From assembly GCA_002418775.1 (NCBI GenBank), contig DIEU01000050.1, positions 1 through 35,374 of the forward strand: 35,374 bases of DNA, written 5' to 3'. Each line of letters starts with the position of its first letter. The first letter of the stretch is position 1. The notes beneath the pieces were generated by a model. That model saw only the letters and a list, made by a program, of their open reading frames with translations. It made no database searches and was not told the DNA's origin. The position numbers were made by a program, and so were the translations under genes. This DNA comes from Firmicutes bacterium UBA5766. Lineage in GTDB: Bacteria > Bacillota > Desulfotomaculia > Desulfotomaculales > Nap2-2B. Below are positions 23,068-32,531 of the stretch, piece after piece.

Positions 23068-23945
23068 TTCATGTATTTCCTTTCCCGCCCGGCAATTTCA
23101 TTTAACAGTCTCAAGTAATTATTATACCGCAGGCTGCTGATTTCTCCCGCTTGAAGAGCTTTTTTTACGGCGCAGCCAGGTTCCTGCATATGCAGACAAC
23201 CAGTAAACTGACATATATATATATATGGCTCAAATTCCGGGAACAGCCCGGCGAGCTCAACCCGGTCCACCTCCGGGAGACCAAGTTTGGAAAAACCGGG
23301 TGTGTCCGCCACAAATCCTCCTTCGGGAAGGGGCAGCAACTCGGCATGACGGGTAGTATGCCTGCCCGTGCCCGCTTTGCCGCTGATGGCGCCGGTCTTA
23401 AGCATTAAGCCCGGTGAAACAGCATTCAAAAGGCTGCTCTTTCCCACTCCGGAAGGACCAGCCAACACTGTTATGCCATTTGAAAAGATTTTGCGCAGCT
23501 CGTCTATTCCCGTTTGTTCCTTTGCGCTGGTTAAAAGCACACTATAGCCGATTTTCAGGTACGTTGCAGTGAGTTTTTGAATTTCTTCAGTTCCAATATC
23601 GATTTTATTAAAAACAATATAAGCCCTGATACCCGCATCCTTTGCCTGAATGAGGAAACGATCAAGCAAAAGCGGATTGGGATAAGGGTTACGAGTTGCC
23701 AGGACGATAACCGCCTGCTCGATGTTAACTACTCTGGGACGTAAAAGAGCGTTCCTCCTAGGAAAAACAGTTTCAATAATTCCGGATCTTTCATTCTGAA
23801 TAAAAAATTCTACGTTATCCCCCACCAGCACACGCTGCTGGCCGATCCGGAAACGTCCCCGCAAGACACATTCCCATACTGCATTTCCCGCTCTTATGTA
23901 GTAAAAACCGCCGTAAACCTTAACTACAACCCCTTGAGTGAGCAC
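23064..23945 (-). CDS. rsgA: Ribosome small-subunit GTPase RsgA
   Basis: A 293-aa circularly permuted GTPase (YloQ/RsgA) that helps mature the 30S subunit. An N-terminal OB fold (VVVKVYGGFYYIRAG) precedes the GTPase motifs in permuted order: FNKIDIG (G4), LTSAKEQTG (G5), LAGPSGVGKSSLLNAV (G1) and VADTPGF (G3). The C-terminal zinc site is in YICQFTGCLHMQEPGCAVKKA. The start is GTG with AGGAGG five bases upstream. An (AT)n run of about 15 bp at 23213-23227 lies in the coding part for the YIYI residues. It sits 33 bp after prkC. Confidence 0.95.
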   Translation of the reverse strand: MLTQGVVVKVYGGFYYIRAGNAVWECVLRGRFRIGQQRVLVGDNVEFFIQNERSGIIETVFPRRNALLRPRVVNIEQAVIVLATRNPYPNPLLLDRFLIQAKDAGIRAYIVFNKIDIGTEEIQKLTATYLKIGYSVLLTSAKEQTGIDELRKIFSNGITVLAGPSGVGKSSLLNAVSPGLMLKTGAISGKAGTGRHTTRHAELLPLPEGGFVADTPGFSKLGLPEVDRVELAGLFPEFEPYIYICQFTGCLHMQEPGCAVKKALQAGEISSLRYNNYLRLLNEIAGRERKYMK

Positions 23946-23978
23946 AAAAACCTCCTAAATGTTGTTTTAAAAGCCAAA

Positions 23979-25865
23979 TCAATAGGTTTTATCTTTAACC
24001 AGCGAGCCGTCAATGTAGACTTTAATTGTAGCATGCCCGTAATAACGGACAATTTGGGATACCACATCGCCAGGAGCCTGCGTGCTGACATAGACATCCC
24101 TTGTACCTCTTATATCTTCAAGGCTTATCCTTACCTCGTGATCTTGTCCATCATCCGGAACCGGTACCTTTACTTTAACACTAGTAGGCGAAGGGCCGGG
24201 CCCCCTGCTTAAGACAACCTTGACGGCAGTATCTTCAGTCACATCGCTGTCTGCTTCAGGCTCCTGCGACAAAATTTGGCCAGAAAGATAATCGGCGCTG
24301 TCTGCCCATTCAAATTTTTCATCCAGTTTCAGATTTGTTTTGCTCAACTCCTCCCTGGCCTGTTCTATGGTCAGGCCAATGAGGCGGGGGACCTGTGTTT
24401 TAGCTACATTTTTACCCAGTGAAACATAAACCGTAACATAGCTCCCGGCAGGTTTTTTTGCGCCGGGGGATGGATATTGCTGATATATGCAACCTTCCGT
24501 GACGTCATCATTATTTCCCTCTTGAACCGGTTCGCTTATTTTTAATCCTGCCCGGACAACCTGGGCTTTGGCGTCAAGCAGGGTTAGTTTATACAAGTCG
24601 GGTACTTCCCGGAGATCTTTGCCCAGGCTGACAGTAAGCTTGATTAGCCTTGGCGGCTTGACTGCGGGATCATCCGGACCTATATCCTGGTCAATTACGT
24701 GACCTTCAGCCACATCGTCATTATGCTCTTTAACAACCTCAACTTTAAGTCCCAAGTCGGCGAGGGTCTTTTCAGCTTCCTCCTGGCTTTTGTTAACAAC
24801 ATCCGGCACTTTAATTTCGGGTATATTAAAATAAAACTTGTTAAAAGCAAAGGCCGCCCCGGTTACAATCAAAATTAACAGCAGGCTGCCAATCAGCACA
24901 CTCAAAGGGCGCATTTTTCTTTTTTTTACAACGGCAATATCAGGTTCCTCCTTTTCTTCCTCTTCAACTAAAGGTTCAAACAATCCCGTCGCTGTATTTT
25001 CAAAGGCGCCGTTTTCCGCCGGCTCACCCTTGTTTTTTGACAACGATTCCCGTAAACGCAGGGATAGTTCCCGCCCGTTTTGAAATCTTTTAGAAGGATC
25101 CTTGGCTATCGCACGTAGGATTACTTCTTCCAGCTGCGGAGTTATCCTTTCATTTAACTTTGAAGGGCGCTCAGGTTCGTCCTGAATGTGTTTTAAAGCC
25201 ACTGCAATAAGGTTGTCCCCCTGATAGGGAACGGAACCCGTTAACATTTCATAAAGGACAACACCCAGTGAATAAAGGTCGGACCTCTGGTCAGCCAACT
25301 GCCCGCGCGCCTGTTCCGGTGACAGATAATGCACCGAACCGATAAAGGAACTAGTATAAGTAATCGTGGTTCCTGTTACGTCCCGTGCAATACCAAAGTC
25401 GCTTAATTTTGCCCATCCTTCCCTGGTTATCAAGATATTATGCGGCTTTACGTCACGGTGAACTATATTATTTTCATGAGCATGCGTAAGCGCTTCACAA
25501 ACTTGACAGACTATATGGATTGCCCTTGCCGGGGACAAAGGTCCTTCTTTGGCAATGATTGCCTTCAGATTATCCCCGTGTACATATTCCATGACCAGGT
25601 AATGTATATTTCCTTCCTGTCCGACATCGTAAAGACTGACAATATTGGGATGGCAAAGACTGGCAACCGCCCTCGCCTCGTGTTGAAAACGCCTTACAAA
25701 ATCGTAATCGGTTGTATATTCCGGCCGCAGGATTTTAATTGTCACGGGACGTCCAAGGGAGTTGTCCAGTCCTTTGTAAACAACGGCCGTTCCTCCGCTG
25801 CCGAGTTCCTCAATTATTTCATACCTGCCCCCAAGCGTCCTGCCAATCATAATGTCCAACTCCAT
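23979..25865 (-). CDS. prkC: Ser/Thr protein kinase with PASTA domains
   Basis: A 628-aa Hanks-type kinase. The cytoplasmic kinase domain has the glycine loop LGSGGTAVVYKG, the catalytic HRDVKPHNIL and the metal-binding SDFGIA, then AIAKDPSKRFQNGREL. A Glu-rich juxtamembrane segment leads to one transmembrane helix (VLIGSLLLILIVTGAAFAF, around 325-345). Three extracellular PASTA repeats follow (starting near VPDVVNKSQEEAE, VPDLYKLTLLDAK and VPRLIGLTIEQAR) that sense muropeptides or lipid II in relatives; a further beta-rich tail of about 60 residues ends the protein. In B. subtilis PrkC triggers spore germination. Two starts are possible; ATG 25848-25850 (MIGRTLGGRYE) has GGAG nine bases upstream. 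Confidence 0.95.
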   Translation of the reverse strand: MELDIMIGRTLGGRYEIIEELGSGGTAVVYKGLDNSLGRPVTIKILRPEYTTDYDFVRRFQHEARAVASLCHPNIVSLYDVGQEGNIHYLVMEYVHGDNLKAIIAKEGPLSPARAIHIVCQVCEALTHAHENNIVHRDVKPHNILITREGWAKLSDFGIARDVTGTTITYTSSFIGSVHYLSPEQARGQLADQRSDLYSLGVVLYEMLTGSVPYQGDNLIAVALKHIQDEPERPSKLNERITPQLEEVILRAIAKDPSKRFQNGRELSLRLRESLSKNKGEPAENGAFENTATGLFEPLVEEEEKEEPDIAVVKKRKMRPLSVLIGSLLLILIVTGAAFAFNKFYFNIPEIKVPDVVNKSQEEAEKTLADLGLKVEVVKEHNDDVAEGHVIDQDIGPDDPAVKPPRLIKLTVSLGKDLREVPDLYKLTLLDAKAQVVRAGLKISEPVQEGNNDDVTEGCIYQQYPSPGAKKPAGSYVTVYVSLGKNVAKTQVPRLIGLTIEQAREELSKTNLKLDEKFEWADSADYLSGQILSQEPEADSDVTEDTAVKVVLSRGPGPSPTSVKVKVPVPDDGQDHEVRISLEDIRGTRDVYVSTQAPGDVVSQIVRYYGHATIKVYIDGSLVKDKTY

Positions 25866-25934
25866 AAGTCCTTATGGTTTAATTACCCAATAAGTGTATA
25901 TACGCAAGAATAACGGATTTTTTGTCTTATTAAA

Positions 25935-26651
25935 CTAGTCAACAGCCACTAAAATTACTGAAATATTGTCAGCTCCTCCGGCATCTAAAGCGCATTGAAC
26001 AAGCTCATTTACTGCCTGGTCAAGATCGGCGGCGTTTAAAACTACCTGCAGGATAGTTTCATCGTTGACAAAACTGGATAAACCATCCGAGCATAAAAGT
26101 AACATATCCCCCGGCTGAAGCTGAAAATGATCGATATCTGTTTCCATGTTCAGTTCTACACCCAGCGCCCGTGTCAAAACATGACGGTAAGGGTGGCTTC
26201 TTGCCTCTTCTTCGGTGATAACCCCTTCGTTCTGCATCTCCTGGACCATCGAATGATCCCGGGTTAACTGTTCAATGGTTCCGTTCCTGAACAGATAAAT
26301 CCTGCTGTCGCCTACATGAGCCAGGTAAAATGTATAGCCCCGCACTATAATACAGCTCAAGGTCGTGCCCATACCGTGGTAATCCTCACTCTTGAAGGAA
26401 GCCACATAAACAGCCTTGTTTGCCCTTTTAACCCCTTCCGCCAGAATCACACCGGGATCCTGATTTTGGTCCGGATAGGAAATCAAAAAGCTTTCCAGTT
26501 CCTGCAGGATTTTACGGCTGGCTACTTCGCCAGACAGGTTTCCGCCCATACCGTCGGCTACGGCAAAAAAACCGAGCTCGGGACGGACACAAATGCTGTC
26601 CTCATTTACAGTGCGTACGTTGCCAATATCACTGGCCTGGCTCCACCTCAT
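25935..26651 (-). CDS. prpC: PP2C-type protein phosphatase, partner of PrkC
   Basis: A 238-aa Mn/Mg-dependent serine/threonine phosphatase. Metal-binding motifs are ASDIGNVRTVNEDS, FFAVADGMGG, YLAHVGDSRIYL, LLLCSDGLSSF and GGADNISVILV, all intact. It removes phosphates placed by PrkC, whose gene starts about 70 bp downstream, the usual order prpC-prkC-rsgA-rpe. An AGGTGG ribosome site precedes the ATG. The 33-bp gap from the slipin gene suggests co-transcription with it. Confidence 0.95.
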   Translation of the reverse strand: MRWSQASDIGNVRTVNEDSICVRPELGFFAVADGMGGNLSGEVASRKILQELESFLISYPDQNQDPGVILAEGVKRANKAVYVASFKSEDYHGMGTTLSCIIVRGYTFYLAHVGDSRIYLFRNGTIEQLTRDHSMVQEMQNEGVITEEEARSHPYRHVLTRALGVELNMETDIDHFQLQPGDMLLLCSDGLSSFVNDETILQVVLNAADLDQAVNELVQCALDAGGADNISVILVAVD

Positions 26652-26684
26652 AAGTCCACCTCGCCATATTAATAGGTAACCGGT

Positions 26685-27446
26685 CTATTTTTCTTTTTTT
26701 TCCAGCAGTTTTACCAAAGGCATGATCAAATCCATCGGCAGAGGGAAAACAATCGTGCTGGCCTTGTCTGTTGTAATTTCCCTGATCGTCTGCAGATAGC
26801 GAAGCTGCATGGCTGCCGGCGCCTGGGAAATGATTTGAGCCGCCTGGGCCAGCTTTTCAGAAGCCTGGTACTCACCGTCGGCGTGGATTATCTTTGCGCG
26901 GCGTTCACGTTCGGCCTCCGCCTGGGCGGCCATTGCCCTTTGCATGGTTGAAGGGAGTTCAAGGTCCCGGATTTCAACTAAGTTTACTTTAATCCCCCAG
27001 GATTCTGTTCCTTCATCAATCGTCTTTTGCAGGCGCTGGTTTATTTCTTCTCTTTTAGCAAGTATCTCATCCAGTTGTGATTGGCCCATGATACTGCGTA
27101 AAGTAGTTTGAGACAATTGTGAAGTGGCGCGAAAGTAATCTAAAACATTTACGACTGACTGAACCGGGTTAACCACCTGGAAATAGACTATGGCGTTTAC
27201 CTTAATTGTCACGTTATCATTTGTGATGGCTTCCTGGGAGGGGACATCCATCGTTACTACCCTTAGATCTGCTTTTTGCATGCGCTCAATAAAGGGAATC
27301 AAAAAAATCAATCCGGGACCCCTCGCTCCGACAACACGGCCAAGGCGAAAAATTACTCCCCGCTCGTATTCCTGCACTATCCTGATAGCCGACGTCAAAA
27401 GAACCAGAATGACAATGATCAGAATTGATGTGGTAAAATATCCCAT
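26685..27446 (-). CDS. Slipin (stomatin-type SPFH protein)
   Basis: A 253-aa SPFH membrane protein. An N-terminal hydrophobic hairpin (TTSILIIVILVLLTSAIRI) precedes the SPFH domain: YERGVIFRLGRVVGARGPG, VVTMDVPSQEAITNDNV, LRSIMGQSQLDEILAKR, GIKVNLVEIRDLELP and then a helical stretch (AMAAQAEAERERRAKII) that forms coiled coils. Slipins organise membrane microdomains and are cut or regulated by the NfeD-type protease next door in archaea. An AGGAGG ribosome site lies just upstream, and the nfeD stop is 19 bp away. Confidence 0.92.
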   Translation of the reverse strand: MGYFTTSILIIVILVLLTSAIRIVQEYERGVIFRLGRVVGARGPGLIFLIPFIERMQKADLRVVTMDVPSQEAITNDNVTIKVNAIVYFQVVNPVQSVVNVLDYFRATSQLSQTTLRSIMGQSQLDEILAKREEINQRLQKTIDEGTESWGIKVNLVEIRDLELPSTMQRAMAAQAEAERERRAKIIHADGEYQASEKLAQAAQIISQAPAAMQLRYLQTIREITTDKASTIVFPLPMDLIMPLVKLLEKKEK

Positions 27447-27464
27447 TGTTCTTACCTCCTTTTT

Positions 27465-28784
27465 TTAACTGTTATTCTTCTTCATAACCGTTAATTTTAA
27501 GCCTTTTACCGATTTTATAATAACCTCTTCACCTTCGTCGACAGTTCCTTCTTCAGAAACAGCATTCCATAAACCGCCTGAAAAAAATACAATCCCCGCC
27601 GGGTTTAGTGTTGAGCGCGCAACAGCCGTCTGCCCAATTATTCCTTCCGTTCCGGTAATTACATGCCGTTTTTGCCCCCTGACAACCGCCAGAAGCAATA
27701 AACCAACCAGGGCTATGAAGAAAGCGGTCGTGACGACGATTAACCAGGGACTAATGGCAAGCCCCGTCCCGCTGCCTGAAAAAAGCAAAATTGAGCCCAT
27801 CACAAATGATACAGCGCCGCCGGCGCCTATTACACCATGGCTGGTTACAAAAGCCTCAGCGGCAAAGAGCCCGAAGGCAAGCAGTAAAAGTATTATACCA
27901 ACCCAGTATGCGTCGAGGGTCCCAAGGCCGTAGAGGCCCAAAAGAAGGCCAATGGCGCCTACCAAGCCCGGGAATACAGCTCCCGGATGGTAAATTTCCG
28001 CGATCAGGCCAGTCATACCTAAAGTAAAAAGAAGATAAGCAACTTCCGGATTGCTTATCGCCGTTAAAAATTTCTCGCGAAAGTTCATCGCTACGGGAAA
28101 TAAATCCACATTGCCCGTCGTCAGGATAATTATCCTACCGTCCCGGATGGTTAATTCTTTCCCATTTAAATTTTGAAGCAATTCGTCCATTGTGCGGGCA
28201 CGCGCATCAATAAGTTTAATTTTTAAAGCTTCTTGATCGGAATAGGATTTGCTTTCACGCACGGCAAGCTCCGCAGCCTGGACATTCCTGCCGCGCAGCT
28301 GGGCAAGCGAACGGACCCATGCTGTTGCGTCCTCGGTGATTTTTTGACCCGAGACGCCGGATTCTTCAGTTTGTCCGGAACCCGCGGAAACGGGATGAGC
28401 CGCGCCAATCCTGCTCCCGGGCGCCATAACAGCATAATGAGCGGCTATGGTAATAAAGGTCCCGGCAGAACCTGCCCAGCCTCCCTGAGGAGACACATAG
28501 ACTATCACAGGTACCCCGGCGTTTAAAATATAGTCAACAATCTTCTGGGTTGAAGCGTACAAACCGCCTGGCGTATTAAGTTTAATTATACAGGCAACGC
28601 CTTCACTTTCGGCAAGATCGATCCCCCGCTGGATATAACTTGCCGTTACCGGAACGATTGGGCCTTCAACTGAAAGCACGACAATACGGCTGCGATTGGC
28701 GCCTGCACAGGCGGTACACGCCGGCAGCAACCAAAAAAGCAAAACAGTCAAAAAAATAAAGGCTTTGGTTTTTTTTCTGATCAT
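27465..28784 (-). CDS. nfeD: NfeD-family membrane serine protease
   Basis: A 439-aa long-form NfeD protein. A signal segment (KAFIFLTVLLFWLLPACTAC) is followed by a ClpP-class (S49-like) protease domain: VVLSVEGPIVPVTASYI, IIKLNTPGGL, and the nucleophile serine in GGWAGSAGTFITIAAH, with the general-base lysine probably in VRESKSYSDQEALKI. Four to five transmembrane helices come next (for example ILLLLAFGLFAAEAFV), and the C-terminal OB-fold NfeD domain (GIIGQTAVARSTLNPAG). It is the partner of the slipin encoded downstream. GGAGG precedes the ATG by five bases. It is the first gene of this conserved run. Confidence 0.92.
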   Translation of the reverse strand: MIRKKTKAFIFLTVLLFWLLPACTACAGANRSRIVVLSVEGPIVPVTASYIQRGIDLAESEGVACIIKLNTPGGLYASTQKIVDYILNAGVPVIVYVSPQGGWAGSAGTFITIAAHYAVMAPGSRIGAAHPVSAGSGQTEESGVSGQKITEDATAWVRSLAQLRGRNVQAAELAVRESKSYSDQEALKIKLIDARARTMDELLQNLNGKELTIRDGRIIILTTGNVDLFPVAMNFREKFLTAISNPEVAYLLFTLGMTGLIAEIYHPGAVFPGLVGAIGLLLGLYGLGTLDAYWVGIILLLLAFGLFAAEAFVTSHGVIGAGGAVSFVMGSILLFSGSGTGLAISPWLIVVTTAFFIALVGLLLLAVVRGQKRHVITGTEGIIGQTAVARSTLNPAGIVFFSGGLWNAVSEEGTVDEGEEVIIKSVKGLKLTVMKKNNS

Positions 28785-29345
28785 CCGAATCCTCCACCAA
28801 AATTGAGATCTATTCTGCCAATAATAACAATTTGAGGAAAATTACAGATACCCAAACTACAGGTAATTATACCATGAATTAAAAACCTGTACCAGCCGCC
28901 TATTAACAGGCAGCAGGGTTACCTGCTCCAAAACCAGAAAGAACATTCCCTTTGAGTCACCGGATAATTCTGAGATGAGCGCAATAGAACGCCAGATTAG
29001 CCCTGAAATCACGGGAGAGGAACGAGCCGTTATAGCCCAGATGATGAAAACCCTTGACATAAACATTACACAATGGAAAACTCATCCATCTTATATTTCC
29101 AGCGATATATTATTGTAGGACTATCATTAATTTCTTTGATGTAGGCATAGATTCTTTCTTTAAGTTCCTCTTTAGATTTCACACGAATTGCTCGAAGCAT
29201 AGTTTGAGCCATTTTACCAAAGAATCAGTTTTGATAATAAAAAGCCCTGAAAGATTATTACCTTCCGGGGCGATAGAACAGTAATTTTATTTCATGTGTT
29301 CAATAAAGGTCCTATACTATACATGATCCAAATCCATGAAACGCC
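28785..29345. other. Intergenic region with transposase and gene debris
   Basis: No intact gene is visible. On the plus strand a frame open up to TAG 29116-29118 reads MSAIERQISPEITGEERAVI, which looks coding-like but has no start or family. It overlaps the IS630 transposase remnant at 29066-29224 on the other strand. The stretch therefore appears to be a graveyard of disrupted sequence between nfeD and the metal transporter. Confidence 0.4.
29066..29224 (-). pseudogene. IS630-family transposase C-terminal fragment
   Basis: The last 52 codons of an IS630-type transposase remain. They read FFGKMAQTMLRAIRV, then SKEELKERIYAYIKEIN and a final RWKYKMDEFSIV before TAA. This is the standard C-terminus of the family after the DDE core. 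A TGA lies immediately upstream in frame (29225-29227), and no catalytic residues are present, so it is inactive debris. Confidence 0.7.
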
Positions 29346-30158
29346 TTATGCAAAAAGCAACAGACATAAGGCCATAACTCCCATTCCCGCGATAAGACCA
29401 TATATAGAAATATGATGCTCCCCATATTTTTCAGCAGCCGGCAACAATTCGTCCAAAGAAATATATACCATAATGCCAGCGACACCGGCAAATACTAAAC
29501 CAAACAAGGAAGCATTTAAAAATTTAATCAATAGGAAATAACCGATTAACGCTCCTACAGGTTCGGATAAACCCGAAAGAAAAGAGTATTTAAAAGCTTT
29601 TTTTCTGTCACCTGTGGCATAAAATATCGGAATAGAAACCGCAATGCCTTCAGGGATATTATGAATTGCTATCGCAACTGCTATGCTGATACCTATTTTG
29701 GGATCTTGAATATTAGCAACAAAAGTAGCTAATCCCTCGGGAAAATTGTGAATTGCTATTGCTAAGGCTGAAAATAAACCCATTCTTAATAATACCGGGT
29801 CAACTGTTCCATCTTCTGTCATATCTTCTATTTCACATATTTCGTGAGGATTATCTTTACTTGGAATAATTTTATCAATTAAAGCAATCAAAAAAACCCC
29901 TGCAAAAAAAGCGATCACAGTAACCCAATATCCCTTTGGTGCGCCATATATAATTTCTAAAGATTCTCTCGCTTCTGTGAAGATTTCTATCATAGAAACA
30001 TAAATCATTACACCTGCAGAGAAACCTAAAGAAGCTGATAAGAATATTTTGTTTGTTTTCCTCGCATAAAAAGCAAATAAACTCCCTATTCCCGTAGATA
30101 ACCCCGCAAATAATGTAAGCGCAAAAGCAAGTAGAAATTTATTTGTACTTATATCCAT
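29346..30158 (-). CDS. zupT: ZIP-family metal transporter (ZupT-like)
   Basis: A 270-aa ZIP transporter with eight predicted membrane helices, importing zinc and other divalent metals. The helix IV and V signatures are IAIHNFPEGLATFVANI and IAIHNIPEGIAVSIPIF, with the metal-binding His, Asn, Glu residues; GFSAGVMIYVSMIEI is also family-typical. Length matches E. coli ZupT. The ribosome site GGGGAAAA is modest. It stands alone on the minus strand and diverges from the ABC gene. Confidence 0.9.
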   Translation of the reverse strand: MDISTNKFLLAFALTLFAGLSTGIGSLFAFYARKTNKIFLSASLGFSAGVMIYVSMIEIFTEARESLEIIYGAPKGYWVTVIAFFAGVFLIALIDKIIPSKDNPHEICEIEDMTEDGTVDPVLLRMGLFSALAIAIHNFPEGLATFVANIQDPKIGISIAVAIAIHNIPEGIAVSIPIFYATGDRKKAFKYSFLSGLSEPVGALIGYFLLIKFLNASLFGLVFAGVAGIMVYISLDELLPAAEKYGEHHISIYGLIAGMGVMALCLLLFA

Positions 30159-30348
30159 AAGCGTTTTCCCCGATATCCACTATAATTTATAGCAGCCCTT
30201 TTTTATCCCTATTTCAATCTGCTTAAAATTTAGACTATAAAAACCCTTACTATACTAAGAATCTCTTCACAGTCATCCTTGAAAAAGGATTTCACCCTTC
30301 TCCAGAGAATCTTTAAACAAAGAATTCCAGGGAAGGTATGAATTTGGA

Positions 30349-30942
30349 GTGACGGATCCCATTATACAAGTATACAATTTAAGCAAGCAATTTGGAAATT
30401 TTAAAGCCGTCAAAGACGTCTCTTTCTCAATTGAAGCAGGAGAGATTTTTGGATTTCTCGGACCCAATGGCTCTGGTAAGACCACGACTATCAACATACT
30501 CACAGGACTTGCAAGACCCACATCAGGCTCAATTCGTATTACCGGTCAAGACGGTATTATGAACATCAAAAGAGTTCAGCAAATTATTGGGATTGTCCCG
30601 GATGAGAGCAATCTATATGAAGATTTAAGCGGATTCGACAATCTCGTGTTCTGTGCTTCTCTTTACGGCATAAGCAAGAACAATAGGGAGACACGGGCAA
30701 AACTGTTATTGGAGCAGTTTGGTCTTGCTGATGCCGGTAATCGACCCTTTAAAGCATATTCAAAAGGGATGAAAAGAAAACTTACCTTTGCCGCTGGAAT
30801 TATCCATGAACCTAAAATTCTTTTTCTCGACGAGCCTACTACCGGCATTGATGTCGAAAATGCAAGGCAAATAAGAAAGCTTTTGACGTTCTCCCCATGG
30901 CTAAAGCCAGAGGATTCAAAAATCCATGACTCAATGCCATAG
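30349..30942 (+). pseudogene. ABC transporter ATPase truncated by IS insertion
   Basis: An ABC-2-type ATPase gene intact for about 179 codons: Walker A FLGPNGSGKTTTINILTG, Q-loop region IIGIVPDESNLYE, signature AYSKGMKRKLTFAAG and Walker B ILFLDEPTTGID. After RQIRKLL the frame runs into IS sequence (TFSPWLKPED) and stops at 30942. The H-loop and the C-terminal half are absent, and they do not resume on the far side of the element, so some DNA was lost. The start is GTG with GGAG directly before it. No permease gene follows. It cannot form a normal transporter. Confidence 0.85.
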
Positions 30943-31020
30943 TTTGATTCTCGGTTCTTCTGCGGGAGCCAGCGCACCCACATCCCCGAAGGCTCAGTCC
31001 GAGCCCTTTATTTTGCTGGA

Positions 31021-32112
31021 TTAGGATGCAAGGGCGATTTTTAAAATATTCCTGGCTGCATTTACATCCCGGTCGAGAATTAAGCCACATTCAGGACATT
31101 TATGTGTACGTTCAGCCAGATTTTTTTTAACGATTTGCCCGCAATCAGAACAAATTTGAGAAGTATACGCAGGAGGTACCTTCACAACTTGGCGGCCAGC
31201 TTCTTCCGCTTTGCTCGCCAGGATGTTGAAAAAGAGGTTCCAGCCTGCATCTTGAATATTTTTAGCCAGGTGGTGATTCTTGAGCATATTGTTTACCTGC
31301 AGGTCTTCATGGGCAATTAAGTCATACTTATTAACCAGTATTCGGGCTGTTTTATGAGCTATGTCCCGGCGTTGGTTGGCAACCTTCTCATGGGTCTTGG
31401 CCAGCTTCCGGACGGCCTTGCGCCGCCTATTTGAGCCTTTCTTTCGCCGGGAGACTTCACGTTGCACCCTCTTGAGTCGCTTTTCGGCTTTGCGGTAGGT
31501 ATTGGGGGCTTCAAAAATCTCCCCGTATGATGTGGCTACGAAGGCGGAAACACCCATGTCGATGCCCGCCTGGTTACCGGTTGGCGGAAGGATTTGTGCC
31601 TCTGCTTCACAGGAATAGCAGGCATAAAATTTCCCGTTCTTATGAACGACCGTACAGGTTTTGGGTGTCCCTTCAAGTGGACGTGAGAGTCTGATTGGAA
31701 TTATCCCGATCTTTGGGAGGTTTATGGTTCCGCCTAACGGCAGCATTTTAGAGTTTGGCTGTGGATAGACAAAAGAGTGGTATCTGTTTTCTGCTTTGTA
31801 CCGGGGAAAACCAGGTCTTGCGTCACCTTCCCGTATACGCCGAAAAAAGTTTTGGAATGTCTTGTCAAGTTTCTTTAGTACCTCCTGGAGAACTTGAGAG
31901 TGAACGTCTTTGAATTTCGGGAACTCGCTCTTAATGTCAGGCAACTCGGCCATTTGCTCATACTTGTTGACGGTTTTACCAGCCCTCTTATATGCCTGGA
32001 TACGGTGCTCAAGAGCACAATTATATAGATATCGGCATAGGGTTAGGACATTTATGATAATGGCTGCTTGCCCGGAGGCAGGATAGATGCGGTATTTGTA
32101 GGTTTTTAACAT
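31021..32112 (-). CDS. tnpB: TnpB, RNA-guided nuclease of IS605
   Basis: A 363-aa TnpB (OrfB) with an apparently intact active site. The RuvC-like aspartate is D185 (GIDMGVSAFV), the second acidic residue E269 (IAHEDLQVNNM) and the third D349 (DRDVNAARNIL). The zinc finger is C321, C324, C339, C342. Family members cut DNA next to a short motif using an RNA made from the right end of the element (the omega RNA), which here would come from the 3' end of tnpB and the flank near 30884-31100. Its ATG lies inside the end of tnpA. Confidence 0.93.
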   Translation of the reverse strand: MLKTYKYRIYPASGQAAIIINVLTLCRYLYNCALEHRIQAYKRAGKTVNKYEQMAELPDIKSEFPKFKDVHSQVLQEVLKKLDKTFQNFFRRIREGDARPGFPRYKAENRYHSFVYPQPNSKMLPLGGTINLPKIGIIPIRLSRPLEGTPKTCTVVHKNGKFYACYSCEAEAQILPPTGNQAGIDMGVSAFVATSYGEIFEAPNTYRKAEKRLKRVQREVSRRKKGSNRRRKAVRKLAKTHEKVANQRRDIAHKTARILVNKYDLIAHEDLQVNNMLKNHHLAKNIQDAGWNLFFNILASKAEEAGRQVVKVPPAYTSQICSDCGQIVKKNLAERTHKCPECGLILDRDVNAARNILKIALAS

Positions 32113-32531
32113 TGTTTCGCCTCCTTTCGTTGTCTAGTTTCAGAACGTTTTTGGTTTTCAATGTACTGCTTAATAATCTCTAAAGGCGCTCCCCCTACGG
32201 TAGATACAAAATAGCTGTTGGTCCATAAGGTGGGAAGTCGTTGTTTTAACCGTGGAAACTCCTGGCGAAGTATTCTTGAGGTAGCTCCTTTAAGTTGCTT
32301 AACCAGGCGATGAATACCATATTGCGGGTCTACCTCAACCAGTAGATGCACATGATCTGGCATAATCTCCAACTCCATGACTTCTGCTTGATGCCCGGTT
32401 GCGATTTGGTGTATTAACTCCTTTAACCGAACATCTACACCATGGACGAGAACCTTTCGCCTGTATTTGGGACACCACACCACATGATATTTACATGAGT
32501 AGACGACATTATTGTTTGATTTATAGTCCAT
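32106..32531 (-). CDS. tnpA: TnpA, Y1 transposase of IS200/IS605
   Basis: A 141-aa HUH-type Y1 transposase that moves the element as single-stranded DNA. The HUH motif is H60 and H62 (MPDHVHLLVEV) and the catalytic tyrosine is Y123 (IIKQYIENQ). YSCKYHVVWCPKYRR and TNSYFVSTVGGAP are family-typical. All key residues are present, so it is probably active. No stop or frameshift is seen. Confidence 0.95.
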   Translation of the reverse strand: MDYKSNNNVVYSCKYHVVWCPKYRRKVLVHGVDVRLKELIHQIATGHQAEVMELEIMPDHVHLLVEVDPQYGIHRLVKQLKGATSRILRQEFPRLKQRLPTLWTNSYFVSTVGGAPLEIIKQYIENQKRSETRQRKEAKQC

